A stretch of 64,000 nt of DNA from Chitinophaga pinensis (GTDB lineage: Bacteria; Bacteroidota; Bacteroidia; Chitinophagales; CAIOSU01), in contig CAMDKI010000005.1 of the NCBI GenBank assembly GCA_945901065.1, forward strand, positions 1 to 64,000, in the 5' to 3' direction. Positions 17,607-27,602 of the stretch are shown piece after piece. A program made the translations under genes and the position numbers. Every line of letters begins with the position of its first letter. The stretch's first letter is position 1. Below the pieces are notes generated by a model. That model was not told the DNA's origin. It made no database searches and saw only the letters and a program-made list of their open reading frames with translations.

Positions 17607-18548
17607 TTACAACACGCTTTTAAAATAATCTAACGTAATCTTCAATCCTTCTTCGCGCGAAACCTTTGGTTCCCAGCCAAGTATGTTTTTGGCCTTAGTA
17701 ATGTCGGGCTGGCGCTGTTTAGGGTCGTCGGTAGGCAATGGGTGGTATACCACTTTTTGATCAGTACCGGTTAGTTTAATTATCTCGTCGGCAAATTGCT
17801 TAATGGTTATCTCCACAGGGTTGCCAATGTTCACGGGTAAGTGGTAGTCGCTCCAAAGCAAGCGGTAAATACCCTCTACCAAATCGCTCACATAGCAGAA
17901 AGAGCGGGTTTGTGAGCCATCTCCAAATACGGTAATGTCGTTGCCCGATAGCGCTTGGCTTACAAATGCAGGTAATGCACGGCCATCATCTAGCCTCATA
18001 CGTGGGCCATAAGTGTTGAAAATACGCACAATGCGGGTTTCAACGCCATGGAAGGTATGGTAAGCCATAGTTATGGCTTCTTGGAAACGCTTTGCTTCAT
18101 CGTACACACCGCGCGGACCAACAGGGTTTACATTGCCCCAATATTCTTCGGTTTGTGGGTGCACCAATGGGTCGCCATATACTTCCGATGTAGACGCAAT
18201 CAACATTCTGGCACCTTTAGCTTTTGCCAAGCCCAAGCAATTGTGCGTACCCAATGAACCCACTTTAAGGGTTTGGATAGGCATTTTTAGGTAATCGATA
18301 GGGCTAGCTGGCGAAGCAAAGTGTAATATATAGTCCAACTCACCCGGAATGTGGATGAATTTGGTAATATCGTGGTGGTAAAACTCGAAATTAGGCAACG
18401 GAAACAGGTGCTCAATATTGCGGATGTTGCCTGTAAGCAGGTTGTCCATAGCTATTACATGGTACCCCTCTTTTATGGCCCTATCACTCAAGTGCGAACC
18501 CAAAAAGCCGGCGGCACCGGTAATCAATATGCGTTTTTGTTTGTTCAT
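17607..18548 (-). CDS. uxs: UDP-glucuronate decarboxylase (UDP-xylose synthase)
   Basis: 313 aa extended [13 protein letters not shown] (11-20), [20 protein letters not shown] (diagnostic of UXS), [14 protein letters not shown], catalytic [16 protein letters not shown] and [19 protein letters not shown]. It oxidatively decarboxylates UDP-glucuronate to UDP-xylose. The Ugd gene directly upstream supplies the substrate; start and stop overlap as ATGA. The pair is a complete UDP-glucose to UDP-xylose route. Confidence 0.95.
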   Translation of the reverse strand: MNKQKRILITGAAGFLGSHLSDRAIKEGYHVIAMDNLLTGNIRNIEHLFPLPNFEFYHHDITKFIHIPGELDYILHFASPASPIDYLKMPIQTLKVGSLGTHNCLGLAKAKGARMLIASTSEVYGDPLVHPQTEEYWGNVNPVGPRGVYDEAKRFQEAITMAYHTFHGVETRIVRIFNTYGPRMRLDDGRALPAFVSQALSGNDITVFGDGSQTRSFCYVSDLVEGIYRLLWSDYHLPVNIGNPVEITIKQFADEIIKLTGTDQKVVYHPLPTDDPKQRQPDITKAKNILGWEPKVSREEGLKITLDYFKSVL

Positions 18549-19861
18549 TTGGTTATAGTTGTGCGGCCAATGCTATTGTAGTAAAAACCAAGTTCTTTAA
18601 TATCCTTTGGCTCGTAAAGGTTACGGCCATCAAAAATCACCTTGTCCGTTAGCAATGAGCCGATTTTATCGAAATCTGGATTGCGAAACTCGCTCCATTC
18701 GGTAATAATTAGTAAGGCGTCTGAATTGGGCAGGGCTTCGTATTGGTTGTCGGCGTAGCTAATGGTATCGCCAAATTCTTTCTTCACATTAGGCATAGCC
18801 TCTGGGTCGAAAGCGGTAATGGTTGCACCTGCAGCCAACAATTCTTTGATGATGTATAAAGCAGGAGCTTCGCGAATGTCGTCTGTATCAGGTTTAAAGG
18901 CAAGACCCCACACGGCAAAATGTTTGCCAGATAAGTCGTTATTGTAATAAGCTTTGATTTTGGTAACCAAAACGGTCTTTTGGGCCTCATTTACTTCCAT
19001 CACCGATTTTAGGATCTGAAACTCGTATTTGTTTTCTCCAGCCGTTTTGGCCAATGCCTGAACGTCTTTAGGGAAACAGCTACCGCCATAACCCACACCC
19101 GGGAACAAGAAACGTTTGCCGATGCGGTTGTCAGAGCCCATGCCCAAACGCACATTATCAACATTGGCACCAACCAATTCGCAAAGGTTGGCTATTTCGT
19201 TCATGAAGGTAATACGTGCCGCTAGGTATGAATTGGCCGCATATTTGGTCATTTCTGCCGAGCGCTCGTCCATATAAATAACCGGGTTGCCTTGGCGCAC
19301 AAATGGCTCATACAACTTGCCCATCATTTGGCGGGCTTTATCGCTGCTGGTGCCAATTACCACACGGTCGGGCTTCATAAAGTCTTCTACTGCCTTGCCT
19401 TCTCGCAAAAACTCAGGGTTCGATACTACATCAAACAAACTGGCGTCTGCATTTTGCAACAGGGCAGCATATACTTTCTCGGCGGTGCCAACTGGTACCG
19501 TACTTTTATCAACTATTACTTTATACTTGTTAAGCATTGGGCCAATTTGCTTGGCTACACCTAAAATATACGACAGGTCGGCAGAGCCATCTTCTCCTGG
19601 GGGAGTTGGTAAGGCCAAAAACACAATATCTGTTTCTTTTATAGCATCCTCAAGGTTGGTTGTAAAGGTTAGTCGGCCTTCTTTAAAATTACGGTCAAAC
19701 AACACATCCAAGCCTGGTTCGTAAATCGGAATTTTACCGCTTTTAAGCATTTCTACCTTACCAGCGTTATTATCTACGCAAATAACCGTGTTTCCTGTTT
19801 CGGCAAAACAAATGCCCGAAACCAATCCAACATAACCGGTACCGATAACTGATACTTTCAT
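18545..19861 (-). CDS. ugd: UDP-glucose 6-dehydrogenase
   Basis: 438 aa. [15 protein letters not shown] (7-21), [26 protein letters not shown], catalytic Cys in [28 protein letters not shown] and a C-terminal GRNLYEP. Converts UDP-glucose to UDP-glucuronate with NAD+. Lies 2 nt after the aminotransferase gene and overlaps uxs by 4 nt. Confidence 0.96.
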   Translation of the reverse strand: MKVSVIGTGYVGLVSGICFAETGNTVICVDNNAGKVEMLKSGKIPIYEPGLDVLFDRNFKEGRLTFTTNLEDAIKETDIVFLALPTPPGEDGSADLSYILGVAKQIGPMLNKYKVIVDKSTVPVGTAEKVYAALLQNADASLFDVVSNPEFLREGKAVEDFMKPDRVVIGTSSDKARQMMGKLYEPFVRQGNPVIYMDERSAEMTKYAANSYLAARITFMNEIANLCELVGANVDNVRLGMGSDNRIGKRFLFPGVGYGGSCFPKDVQALAKTAGENKYEFQILKSVMEVNEAQKTVLVTKIKAYYNNDLSGKHFAVWGLAFKPDTDDIREAPALYIIKELLAAGATITAFDPEAMPNVKKEFGDTISYADNQYEALPNSDALLIITEWSEFRNPDFDKIGSLLTDKVIFDGRNLYEPKDIKELGFYYNSIGRTTITK

Positions 19862-19863
19862 CT

Positions 19864-20985
19864 TTACTTTTTATAGAATTTAGTTACTTCCGTAATAATC
19901 TTCTCAAACTGCTCGTCGTACATTTCAGTATGCATGGGCAAGGATAACACTTCTTTGCTCAACCGCTCGCTTATCGGCAAGCCACCAACTGGGTGTCGTG
20001 CATCTAAGTATGGTTTTTGCACGTGCAAAGGTACAGGATAATATACCATAGTTGGAATTTCCTGTGTATTAAGGAATTGTTGCAAAGCATCCCTTTCAGG
20101 GGTGCATAGGGTATATTGGTGGAAAACATGTTTGCTGTGCGCTGCACGGGCAGGCAGCACCAAGCCAGAAATGCCTGATAGCGCTATGTCGTATGCATTT
20201 GCCAATTTTATACGTGCCTCTAAATACTCGTTCAAATGTTTCAACTTAATATCGAGCAGCACGGCTTGAAGGCTATCCAAACGAGAGTTTACACCCACTG
20301 TTTCATAATAGTAGCGCTTATCTGAGCCATGATTACAAATGCGGTGTATGCGCTTGTGAAACTCATCGTTGTTGGTATTAATGGCGCCGCCGTCGCCAAA
20401 TGCACCTAAGTTTTTGCTTGGGTAAAAAGATAGGCAACCAATATCGCCAATGGTACCCGTTTTTTGTTCAACCCCATCTACCATGCAAGTAGCACCAATG
20501 GCTTGGGCATTGTCTTCAATCACAAATAAGCAATGCTGGCGTGCTATATCCATTATGGCTTGCATGTTGCAGGCCCTGCCAAACAAATGCACTGGTATTA
20601 TGCAGCGCGTTTTTTCGGTAATGGCACCCTCAATTAGTGTAGGGTTTATATTGAAACTGTCGGATTCAACGTCAACAAACACAGGCACCAAGCCCAATAG
20701 CCTTATAACTTCGGCAGTGGCAACAAACGTAAATGGGGTAGTTATTACTTCATCGCCGGGCTGCAAATTAAGCGCCATTAAGGCAATTTGCAAGGCATCG
20801 GTGCCGTTTCCACAAGCAACTACATGTTTGCAATCAAGGAAATTAGCTAAGTTTTGCTGAAAAGATTTGACTGCCGGTCCGTTGATAAATGCACCCGAAC
20901 GGATTACATCGGCAAAGGCTGCTTCTACCTCGCTTTGTATCCTTGCATACTGTGGTTGCAAGTCAACCATTTGAATGGGGCGCAT
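19864..20985 (-). CDS. DegT/DnrJ/EryC1 aminotransferase, WbpE/WlbC-like
   Basis: 373 aa PLP enzyme. Begins IQMVDLQPQYARI, typical of WbpE/WlbC; CGNGTDALQIALMAL, PFTFVATAEVI, EDNAQAIGA, the PLP lysine in FYPSKNLGAFGDGGA, and a C-terminal PVPLHVQKPY. The WbpE branch aminates C3 of the 3-keto-UDP-GlcNAcA intermediate. With WbpA- and WbpD-like enzymes in the same operon, a UDP-2,3-diacetamido-uronic acid is the likely product. First gene of the operon; -7 box TATATTTG 29 nt upstream. Confidence 0.92.
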   Translation of the reverse strand: MRPIQMVDLQPQYARIQSEVEAAFADVIRSGAFINGPAVKSFQQNLANFLDCKHVVACGNGTDALQIALMALNLQPGDEVITTPFTFVATAEVIRLLGLVPVFVDVESDSFNINPTLIEGAITEKTRCIIPVHLFGRACNMQAIMDIARQHCLFVIEDNAQAIGATCMVDGVEQKTGTIGDIGCLSFYPSKNLGAFGDGGAINTNNDEFHKRIHRICNHGSDKRYYYETVGVNSRLDSLQAVLLDIKLKHLNEYLEARIKLANAYDIALSGISGLVLPARAAHSKHVFHQYTLCTPERDALQQFLNTQEIPTMVYYPVPLHVQKPYLDARHPVGGLPISERLSKEVLSLPMHTEMYDEQFEKIITEVTKFYKK

Positions 20986-21013
20986 CCGGGCGTGGGTGTG
21001 TTTGTTACAGCAG

Positions 21014-21021
21014 CAAATATA
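21014..21021 (-). promoter_or_regulatory. -7 promoter element of the nucleotide-sugar operon
   Basis: Minus-strand TATATTTGC, exact TAnnTTTG, 29 nt before the aminotransferase ATG. Divergent from the promoter at 21065. Confidence 0.55.
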
Positions 21022-21064
21022 GAGATAAAAACAGGAGCGGTAAGGCTCTTGTAGTAAAAAAACG

Positions 21065-21072
21065 TAATTTTG
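21065..21072 (+). promoter_or_regulatory. -7 promoter element abutting a start codon
   Basis: TAATTTTG ends only 9 nt before the ATG at 21082, and the ATG at 21076 would lie at or before the expected transcription start. If used, it gives a leaderless or near-leaderless transcript. Confidence 0.45.
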
Positions 21073-21081
21073 GGTATGGCC

Positions 21082-21843
21082 ATGAAAAGTATTGTTAAAA
21101 TCTTGGTATTAGCACTTTTTTTAGGTCCTTTTGCCGGCCTTAAGGCACAATCGCTTCTAAAGGATTCGGTAATGGGTGTTTGGATGATTAGTGCCCATTA
21201 CAGTTACCAGTTGCCCTTTGGTGATATGGCTGAGCGTTTTGGTGGTAACTCGGCCCTGGGCGGAATGTTGGGTTTTAAGAACGGCAAAAACTGGATGTAC
21301 GGCATTGAGGGTAGCTATCTGTTTGGTAATAATGTAAAAGACCTAGGTCAGCTCGAAAACATTTCTTTGGGCAGCAATGTGCTCATCCGCACCGATGGGC
21401 GCATAGAGTCGGTTTTTTTGGCCGAAAGGGGTTTTACTGTACAAGGCTTTTTGGGTAAAATGATAGCGTTTAAAAAACCGAACGTAAACTCGGGCATAGT
21501 GCTCAAGTTGGGTGTAGGTGCTTTGCGCCACAAAATAAGGCTCATTGGCGATAAAGAGTACATACCCCAAATAACGGGCGGCTACGAGAAAGGTTATGAT
21601 AGGCTTACTAGTGGTATATTATTGGCCCCTTTTATTGGCTACCAGTTTATGTCTACTAGCCGACTGCTTAACTTTTATGGTGGTATTGAGTTTAATTTGG
21701 CCTTCACTAAAGGCCGTCGTGCCTGGAATTTTGATCAAAATGGACCGGCCGATGCCCGCCGAACCGATATGCTTGTTGGTTTTAAAGGAGGCTGGATTAT
21801 AACGAAATACGTTGCCTACACTGAAAAATACTACTATTACTAA
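21082..21843 (+). CDS. Probable outer-membrane beta-barrel protein
   Basis: 253 aa from ATG 21082; an alternative ATG at 21076 adds two residues. Signal peptide of about 22 aa (IVKILVLALFLGPFAGLKAQ). The mature part has alternating amphipathic strands rich in Gly/Tyr (WMISAHYSYQLPFGDMAERF, LGGMLGFKNGKNW, KYVAYTEKYYYY) with an aromatic C-terminus, as in small Bacteroidota barrel proteins. No defined family. Its stop overlaps the waaA start (TAATG), suggesting co-expression with LPS synthesis. Confidence 0.7.
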   Translation: MKSIVKILVLALFLGPFAGLKAQSLLKDSVMGVWMISAHYSYQLPFGDMAERFGGNSALGGMLGFKNGKNWMYGIEGSYLFGNNVKDLGQLENISLGSNVLIRTDGRIESVFLAERGFTVQGFLGKMIAFKKPNVNSGIVLKLGVGALRHKIRLIGDKEYIPQITGGYEKGYDRLTSGILLAPFIGYQFMSTSRLLNFYGGIEFNLAFTKGRRAWNFDQNGPADARRTDMLVGFKGGWIITKYVAYTEKYYYY

Positions 21844-23105
21844 TGGGCCTATCGAGTCTACTATATAGTGTTGGCTTAGGTGCTTATCACCTAGGCATCA
21901 AAATTGCAGCACCGTTTAATGCCAAGGCCCAACTTTGGGTTAAGGGTCGAAAAGATTGGCAAGATAACTTACGGGCTGCACTTACAGGCAAACCTTTGGT
22001 TTGGGTGCACTGTGCGTCGCTGGGCGAGTATGAACAAGGTAAACCTGTTATAGAGGCCATAGAGCGTCAATTCCCCGAAAAGCAGGTATTGGTCAGTTTT
22101 TATTCACCTTCGGGTTATGAGGTGGTAAAAAACAGAGAGCCTAACCGCACGATAATATACTTACCAGCCGATACTTCCGAAAACGCCAAGCAATTTCTGC
22201 AAATAGCCAACCCAGCCTTAGCTATTTTTATTAAGTACGAGTTTTGGTACCACTATTTGCAACAACTAAAGCACCACAAGGTGCCGACTTTACTAGTTTC
22301 CGGAATTTTTAGGCCCAGCCAGCCCTTTTTTAAGCAGTGGGGTGGGTTGCATCGCGAAATGCTGACGTGTTTTTCGCATTTCTTTGTTCAAGACCTGGCC
22401 AGTAGCCAGTTGTTGAGCGATCTAGGATTTAGGAACATTACGATAAGCGGCGATACTCGATTTGATAGGGTAGTGGCCTTACAATCTGCACCAAAAGAGC
22501 TGCTGGTAATTGAGCAGTTTAAAGCCGGTAGAGCTGTAATGGTGGCAGGTAGCACTTGGCCTGCCGATGAGAAAATATTACGGCCATTGTTGCCCGAGCT
22601 AATAGCTATTGGCTGGAAAATTATTATAGCTCCACACGATATTGATGCACATCATATTCAGCAGTTGAGCACTGAATTTGGCAGTAAAGCAATTACTTAC
22701 TCACAAGGTTTAATTGATTCCCCTGCCAATAAGGATGTATTGATTATTGATAACGTTGGCTTGCTTTCGCATATCTATCGGTACGGTGAGGTGGCGTACA
22801 TAGGTGGTGGCATGGGCAATGGCATACACAATATATTAGAGGCTGCAGCAAGTGGCTTGCCTGTAATGTTCGGCCATAATTATCATAAATTTAAAGAAGC
22901 GGTTGATTTGGTAAATTTAGGCGGTGCCTTTTCAGTGAGTTCTTTTGAGACATTGAAAAAACAAATCGACCTATTGCAAGACGAGGAGCAGTATTTAAAT
23001 GCCGCTGCTACATGCCAAAAGTATGTTGCCGATAATGTTGGTGCCACCAGTAAGGTACTGAATTGGATAAAGGAGCAGGTTCATTTATCTGATACTACAA
23101 AGTAA
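21843..23105 (+). CDS. waaA: 3-deoxy-D-manno-octulosonic acid (Kdo) transferase
   Basis: 420 aa GT-B glycosyltransferase (GT30). N-terminal membrane-associating helix (LLYSVGLGAYHLGIKIAAPF), VWVHCASLGEYEQ with the catalytic Glu of the SxGE motif, FIKYEFWYHY, SGDTRFDRV, GSTWPADEK, and the late GGGMGNGIHNILEAAASGLPV nucleotide-binding stretch. It adds Kdo to lipid A precursor on the inner leaflet of the cytoplasmic membrane. Its presence shows the organism makes Kdo-containing LPS or lipooligosaccharide. Confidence 0.96.
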   Translation: MGLSSLLYSVGLGAYHLGIKIAAPFNAKAQLWVKGRKDWQDNLRAALTGKPLVWVHCASLGEYEQGKPVIEAIERQFPEKQVLVSFYSPSGYEVVKNREPNRTIIYLPADTSENAKQFLQIANPALAIFIKYEFWYHYLQQLKHHKVPTLLVSGIFRPSQPFFKQWGGLHREMLTCFSHFFVQDLASSQLLSDLGFRNITISGDTRFDRVVALQSAPKELLVIEQFKAGRAVMVAGSTWPADEKILRPLLPELIAIGWKIIIAPHDIDAHHIQQLSTEFGSKAITYSQGLIDSPANKDVLIIDNVGLLSHIYRYGEVAYIGGGMGNGIHNILEAAASGLPVMFGHNYHKFKEAVDLVNLGGAFSVSSFETLKKQIDLLQDEEQYLNAAATCQKYVADNVGATSKVLNWIKEQVHLSDTTK

Positions 23106-23379
23106 TCAAGAATTGGAGGCATTGAAATTGGCGCTTTAGCTTTGGATATATGTTGCATCTTAGTTATCATTACCGGCGATAGCCACTTTTTGCACCTTGA
23201 TTGACAAGATCTAAGCCAAGTTCCGTTTGGTTGATTAGTGGAATGGTTATTGGTTAGCTGTTTTCCTTAGTCGATATGCTAATGTGCCGATGAACCAATT
23301 TACTGATTTACCTGCATACTGATTTACCGTTTTACCGATGCCCAATTAACCAATTAACCAGTTAACCAATTACCCCAAA
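23106..23379. repeat. Intergenic spacer with opposed word-like repeats
   Basis: 274 bp with no gene. After the waaA stop, the GT-rich form GTTTGGTTGATTAGTGG / GGTTATTGGTTAGC (about 23226-23258). Before the next ATG, the complementary form TTTACTGATTTACC, then AATTAACCAATTAACCAG and TTAACCAATTACC (about 23296-23375), ending 5 nt before the start. The two arms are imperfect reverse complements. Confidence 0.7.
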
Positions 23380-24099
23380 ATGAACCACTATTACATAACA
23401 GGTACCAGTAGCGGTATAGGTAAGGCATTGGCCGAAGAGTTATTGGCTGGCCCCAACAATGTGGTACATGGCATGGCGCGGCACGAAACCATAGTGCACG
23501 AACGCTACCGCCATACTACCGTTGATTTAGCTCAGCAAGAAGCTGTTTTGAGTTTTAGCTTTGAGCTGCACCCCGATGATACCAAGCGCATAGTATTGGT
23601 AAACAATGCCGGCACGCTTGGCGATATGGGCTACCTAGGCGAAATGAACGACGCGGACGTTGCTGCATCGTTAAACGTTAACTTAGTAGCACCCGTTATG
23701 CTGATCAATAAGTTTTTGCACCAATTTGCCAATCATCCTGCTGAAAAGGTAATCATTAATATTACCTCGGGCGCAGCAACTGCGGCCTACGATGGGTGGA
23801 GCGTCTATTGTACTTCCAAAGCAGGCATTGATATGCTATCCCGGGTAGCACATGCTGAGCGAAAGCAACGCAATGATGCCCGAACCCATATTTTGGCTGT
23901 GGCGCCAGGCGTGGTTGATACCGCTATGCAAACGAAAATTAGGAACGCAACCGAGTATAAATTCAGTCGGGTAGAAAAGTTTCACGACCTAAAGAACAAC
24001 AACCAACTGTATAAACCAGTTGATGTAGCAAGGCAATTGGCTCGTATTATAGCCAACCCCGATACCGCAACCGATATAGTAAGCCGCATTAGCCTTTAA
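23380..24099 (+). CDS. Short-chain dehydrogenase/reductase
   Basis: 239 aa classical SDR. TGTSSGIGKALAEE (7-20) cofactor loop, VLVNNAGTLG, INITSGAATAAYDGW with the active serine, catalytic YCTSKAG, and VAPGVVDTAM. The sequence resembles the sepiapterin/benzil reductase branch, which uses NADPH, but the substrate cannot be read. Its stop shares TTAA with the convergent gene ending at 24096. The upstream spacer carries the AACCAATTA word repeat up to the start codon. Confidence 0.88.
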   Translation: MNHYYITGTSSGIGKALAEELLAGPNNVVHGMARHETIVHERYRHTTVDLAQQEAVLSFSFELHPDDTKRIVLVNNAGTLGDMGYLGEMNDADVAASLNVNLVAPVMLINKFLHQFANHPAEKVIINITSGAATAAYDGWSVYCTSKAGIDMLSRVAHAERKQRNDARTHILAVAPGVVDTAMQTKIRNATEYKFSRVEKFHDLKNNNQLYKPVDVARQLARIIANPDTATDIVSRISL

Positions 24100-24767
24100 A
24101 AGGCTAGTATGCCTATTCCAATATTAAACCGGAGTAGTGTGCTGGCTAGGTTCACCTCTTGGTTTGGACCACTTAAATAACCACTTTTCGATACCATCGA
24201 AATAACAGGCAGTTGAACATCAAAACCCACATTCAACGGCACATACTTGGCAATGATAAATTCCTTACCAATACCAACGCCAATAATTGGCTGAACCATG
24301 GAGTATTTAATTGGTTCGTTGATAGGGTAGTCATTGGTCAAGAATTTTTTATCAATTGCAACCTGTGAGTATGCTACCGATAAAGTATATCTCCAATAAA
24401 AGCCCAGTGGGGCAAGCGTATTTTTTCGTTTGTATTTGCGGTAGCTGAAACCAACTTGATGGCGGGTATATCGGCCAGATATACCTGCTTGTTCATTACC
24501 ATAATCGTTAAAGGGTGTTACGTCTACGCCACAATATTCATATAGCAAACCAATGGTTCTGTTTTTCTTGATTACGTAATCATATTCAAGTCGGTGGCTG
24601 AGGTAAAACAAGCCCAGCGCATTGGTTTGGGTGCGGTAGTTATTGCCGTACATAGAAATTGCTGGTGTGTAGCTTAACTGGTGCTTTTTGCCCATATAGC
24701 CTGGCACTTGAGCCATTGCAGTAGCGCCCCATGCCAGTATTGCAATAAGTGTGATAAGGTATCTCAT
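24096..24767 (-). CDS. Probable outer-membrane protein cotranscribed with M48 protease
   Basis: 223 aa. Signal peptide ends near TAMAQ (residues 1-20). The remainder is beta-rich with Tyr/Gly-ended strands (GLFYLSHRLEYDYVIKK, GLLYEYCGVDV, GFYWRYTLSVAYSQVAID, IGVGIGKEFIIAKYVPLNV) and ends in the hydrophobic FNIGIGILAF, as barrels do. Starts 4 nt after the M48 protease stop. Could be a partner of the protease at the outer membrane; no family recognised. Confidence 0.68.
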   Translation of the reverse strand: MRYLITLIAILAWGATAMAQVPGYMGKKHQLSYTPAISMYGNNYRTQTNALGLFYLSHRLEYDYVIKKNRTIGLLYEYCGVDVTPFNDYGNEQAGISGRYTRHQVGFSYRKYKRKNTLAPLGFYWRYTLSVAYSQVAIDKKFLTNDYPINEPIKYSMVQPIIGVGIGKEFIIAKYVPLNVGFDVQLPVISMVSKSGYLSGPNQEVNLASTLLRFNIGIGILAF

Positions 24768-24771
24768 GGCT

Positions 24772-27486
24772 CTAGCGCTTGTATTTTAGTTGTTTGAAGG
24801 TGTAATAGGTCTGACTGTTCAAAAAGTCGTTCCGTTCTAGTTGGTTTTGGGATACGACATCAGATAGTACCATTTCATTGCTGATAATATCGTACACTAT
24901 GTAGTAGTATATTTGAAATTTGCCACCCCTTATTATTGATGGAAGCATAAACGGAAGGGTAGGCCAAAGGCCGATAGCCATTGCTATTTTGTAGCCGCGG
25001 CTATAGTCAGGTTCAATTACGCTTAAGTTACCGGTCCACATAAAATATCGGGTACCATATTTTTTTGCCAATGCCTCGCGCTCCGATAGCTCAATGGTTG
25101 TAATCGGCACCGTAGTGCCAAGTTCTATCCGTTCGTCAAGCCATTCGTTTAGGAAAGCAATATCATTAAAGGTTCCAACTTCTTTGTTTAGCAGCTCTTT
25201 GTTATCTATTACTTGATATTGGATGCCGCTGGCAGCAGCACTCTTTTTCAATATTGTGCTAAACCGGGTTTGGTTCTTTTCAGATGTCAGGTAGGTTTGC
25301 TTATCCGGGTTTTTTACATTTATCTTACTATATCTTGGGTTTACAATCACTACCTTTTTTATATCCATTGCATAACCCCTCTTGTTGTTCAGCTCCTCTT
25401 CCCTTTCTTTTTTCTTTCTTTCGCTTTTGGTAACAATGTGGTCTTCATCAGCTTTGGCCAGCTTAAAATATTTTTCGGCTTGCTTCATGAATGCTGGGTT
25501 ATCGGCGAAATCAACAAATGCGTATTTGTGAAACCCTGCGTCCAAAGGTTTTTCAAAATCGTGGATGTATGGCACTTCTTCTACTACGGCCGAATCGTTT
25601 GCTATCGAATCTACGGCCACTCTGTTGTCTCCATTATTCAAAGTATCCATGCGCGCATCAGCCAATGCCTTTTTTGCCGACCCTTGGCGCCAAGAACCAT
25701 CATCGTCTGAGTCGGCGCTTGCTGTGTTATCTGTTTCGGTATACACAAATGTACCATCTCGTTTCACGCCAACTATATCATACTTTTCTCTGTTTTTGAG
25801 CATGTACTTTTCATAGCCAGTCATTTTTATCTTCAGCTTTTTAGCTTCGGCTACAGTGGTTACATAAAAGGTATCTTCCGGCTCTTCAGTTTCATCTATA
25901 ACAGCACCAGCAGTGTTTGTGCTATCTTCATTAGTTGACACCAAACTAGGTTTGTTATTATTCGCTTTATCGGCAATAACATTCAACGACCGTGAGCGAA
26001 TAGCTAATCTGCTTGAATCTAGCGTTACAGTATCAACCGAGATATTAGCCAATCCTTTGTACTTATCCGGATTTTTAGCCTTATCGTAAACCAAAGCAAT
26101 AGAGTCAACTTCGGTTTGGCTGCGGGCCGTAAGTGAGAAGAACTTGGGGTCGACCTCCATTTTGTAAAACAACAAGTGCATCAAGCTATCAGACAAGGTT
26201 TCTATCTCTTTGTCATTGGGGTTGTCTTGTTTCAACTTCCAAGCATAGCGGGTAGCCACCGATGCCATATATTCCTTGTCGGTAGCCAATGATAAGTTGA
26301 AATGATAACAGCGCTGAACATTGCCTTGCACGTCATCGTTTATATAGTCTTCCCATTCGCTAACGTAAATACCATCAAAGTATATGTATGCCTTTGCAGC
26401 GAGCGCTTTTAGGGTTACCTTTTGCAGATATGCATTATTAGGATATTTTTTAAGCAAGGCTTGTGCCTCGTAAATGGCCATATCGTACCGTTGGCGAGTA
26501 AGGTGTAACCTACATACTTCAAATTGCGAAAACTCGAGTACACTGTTAAACTCTGTTTCCGATACTAGATTTAATTTTTTGCCCTCATTGCTAAGGCTAT
26601 CCACCTTGCTCAATATGTGCGCTTTGCGCTGCTGTAAACTAGGGTGGGTGCTGGTGGTATCATCGTCTTCTTGCGGCTTAACGGTCGCAATTTTTTCGCG
26701 CCAAAACTCCTCAGGGAAAGAAAATGTTGGGCTTTCGAGCCATTTGTAATCAAAACTGTAATCAACAAATGGAGTATGCGAATAGGATAATGAGGTAAAG
26801 GAGGCATCAATGGCATCAATGCTGTATCCGGCTTTCAAGTAGCGCTGCAAGCCTCTTTCATCGGCTTCGGTCTCCAGCTCTCTTGAGTAGTGGTTTACGT
26901 TGGCCAATTTATCATCTAGCGAAAGTCCTTTGTAAACGTTTTTATCCCTCTCAATGGTTTGCACCTTCAGGTACTTGTTCAAGGCGTGTTTTTCTTCTAC
27001 GTGGGTTATTTCGTGTGCCAAAACAAAAGCCAATTCGGCCTCGCTTTTAACGCGAGCTAGCAAGCCAATATTTACCACTATAATACCCTGGTTGGTAGCA
27101 AAGGCATTCATTACGGTGCTTTTCATAGTATAAACCCTTACTTGGCTGCGCAAGGTGGGCTCATCCTTCAAAAGCAAATCAACTATTTTGTTTAAGTATG
27201 CAGTAATGGGGTCGTTGAAACTCACCATGCCGCTCAACAATAGTTTGTCAATTTCGAAGTTGGTCGACAGATAAAAGCTTTCGATGCTTTTACGGTTTTT
27301 CTTTGTTTCCGATTTGTCGATGGTACTCTTTTCTATCTCGTATTTCTTTGAGGATTTGATAATCATATCCTTCGGGATTTCTCCCGTAGACTGAAGTGTT
27401 TTGTAATTATCTGGCTTGGGTTGGGCTATTAAACTAATAACACCCACAAACAGCATTAGCTGTAGCAATAAGGCCCTTTTTAGCAT
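24772..27486 (-). CDS. M48 family metalloprotease with long C-terminal extension
   Basis: 904 aa, twice the size of BepA-type M48 proteases. Signal peptide 1-21 (LLLQLMLFVGVISLIAQ). The catalytic domain is about 80-290, with HEITH at 158-162 and the third ligand in ELETEADERGL (203-213). A helical, TPR-like stretch (about 310-480) follows: SQFEVCRLHLTRQRYDMA, LKKYPNNAYLQKV. Then an acidic Ser/Asp/Asn linker (540-690) and a C-terminal globular part (about 690-900) with NPRYSKINVKNPDK, RYFMWTGNLSV and YYYIVYDI. Periplasmic; likely envelope protein quality control. Translationally near its small barrel-like partner downstream. Confidence 0.88.
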   Translation of the reverse strand: MLKRALLLQLMLFVGVISLIAQPKPDNYKTLQSTGEIPKDMIIKSSKKYEIEKSTIDKSETKKNRKSIESFYLSTNFEIDKLLLSGMVSFNDPITAYLNKIVDLLLKDEPTLRSQVRVYTMKSTVMNAFATNQGIIVVNIGLLARVKSEAELAFVLAHEITHVEEKHALNKYLKVQTIERDKNVYKGLSLDDKLANVNHYSRELETEADERGLQRYLKAGYSIDAIDASFTSLSYSHTPFVDYSFDYKWLESPTFSFPEEFWREKIATVKPQEDDDTTSTHPSLQQRKAHILSKVDSLSNEGKKLNLVSETEFNSVLEFSQFEVCRLHLTRQRYDMAIYEAQALLKKYPNNAYLQKVTLKALAAKAYIYFDGIYVSEWEDYINDDVQGNVQRCYHFNLSLATDKEYMASVATRYAWKLKQDNPNDKEIETLSDSLMHLLFYKMEVDPKFFSLTARSQTEVDSIALVYDKAKNPDKYKGLANISVDTVTLDSSRLAIRSRSLNVIADKANNNKPSLVSTNEDSTNTAGAVIDETEEPEDTFYVTTVAEAKKLKIKMTGYEKYMLKNREKYDIVGVKRDGTFVYTETDNTASADSDDDGSWRQGSAKKALADARMDTLNNGDNRVAVDSIANDSAVVEEVPYIHDFEKPLDAGFHKYAFVDFADNPAFMKQAEKYFKLAKADEDHIVTKSERKKKEREEELNNKRGYAMDIKKVVIVNPRYSKINVKNPDKQTYLTSEKNQTRFSTILKKSAAASGIQYQVIDNKELLNKEVGTFNDIAFLNEWLDERIELGTTVPITTIELSEREALAKKYGTRYFMWTGNLSVIEPDYSRGYKIAMAIGLWPTLPFMLPSIIRGGKFQIYYYIVYDIISNEMVLSDVVSQNQLERNDFLNSQTYYTFKQLKYKR

Positions 27487-27602
27487 GGAGAGTACTTTGG
27501 AATAACTTTAGTACGAACGAAGTTAAATAATTGTGTTTAGCGAACCAACATTCAAAACACATATTGTTAAACGAGGTAGCTAACTAATAAAATACTTACG
27601 GG

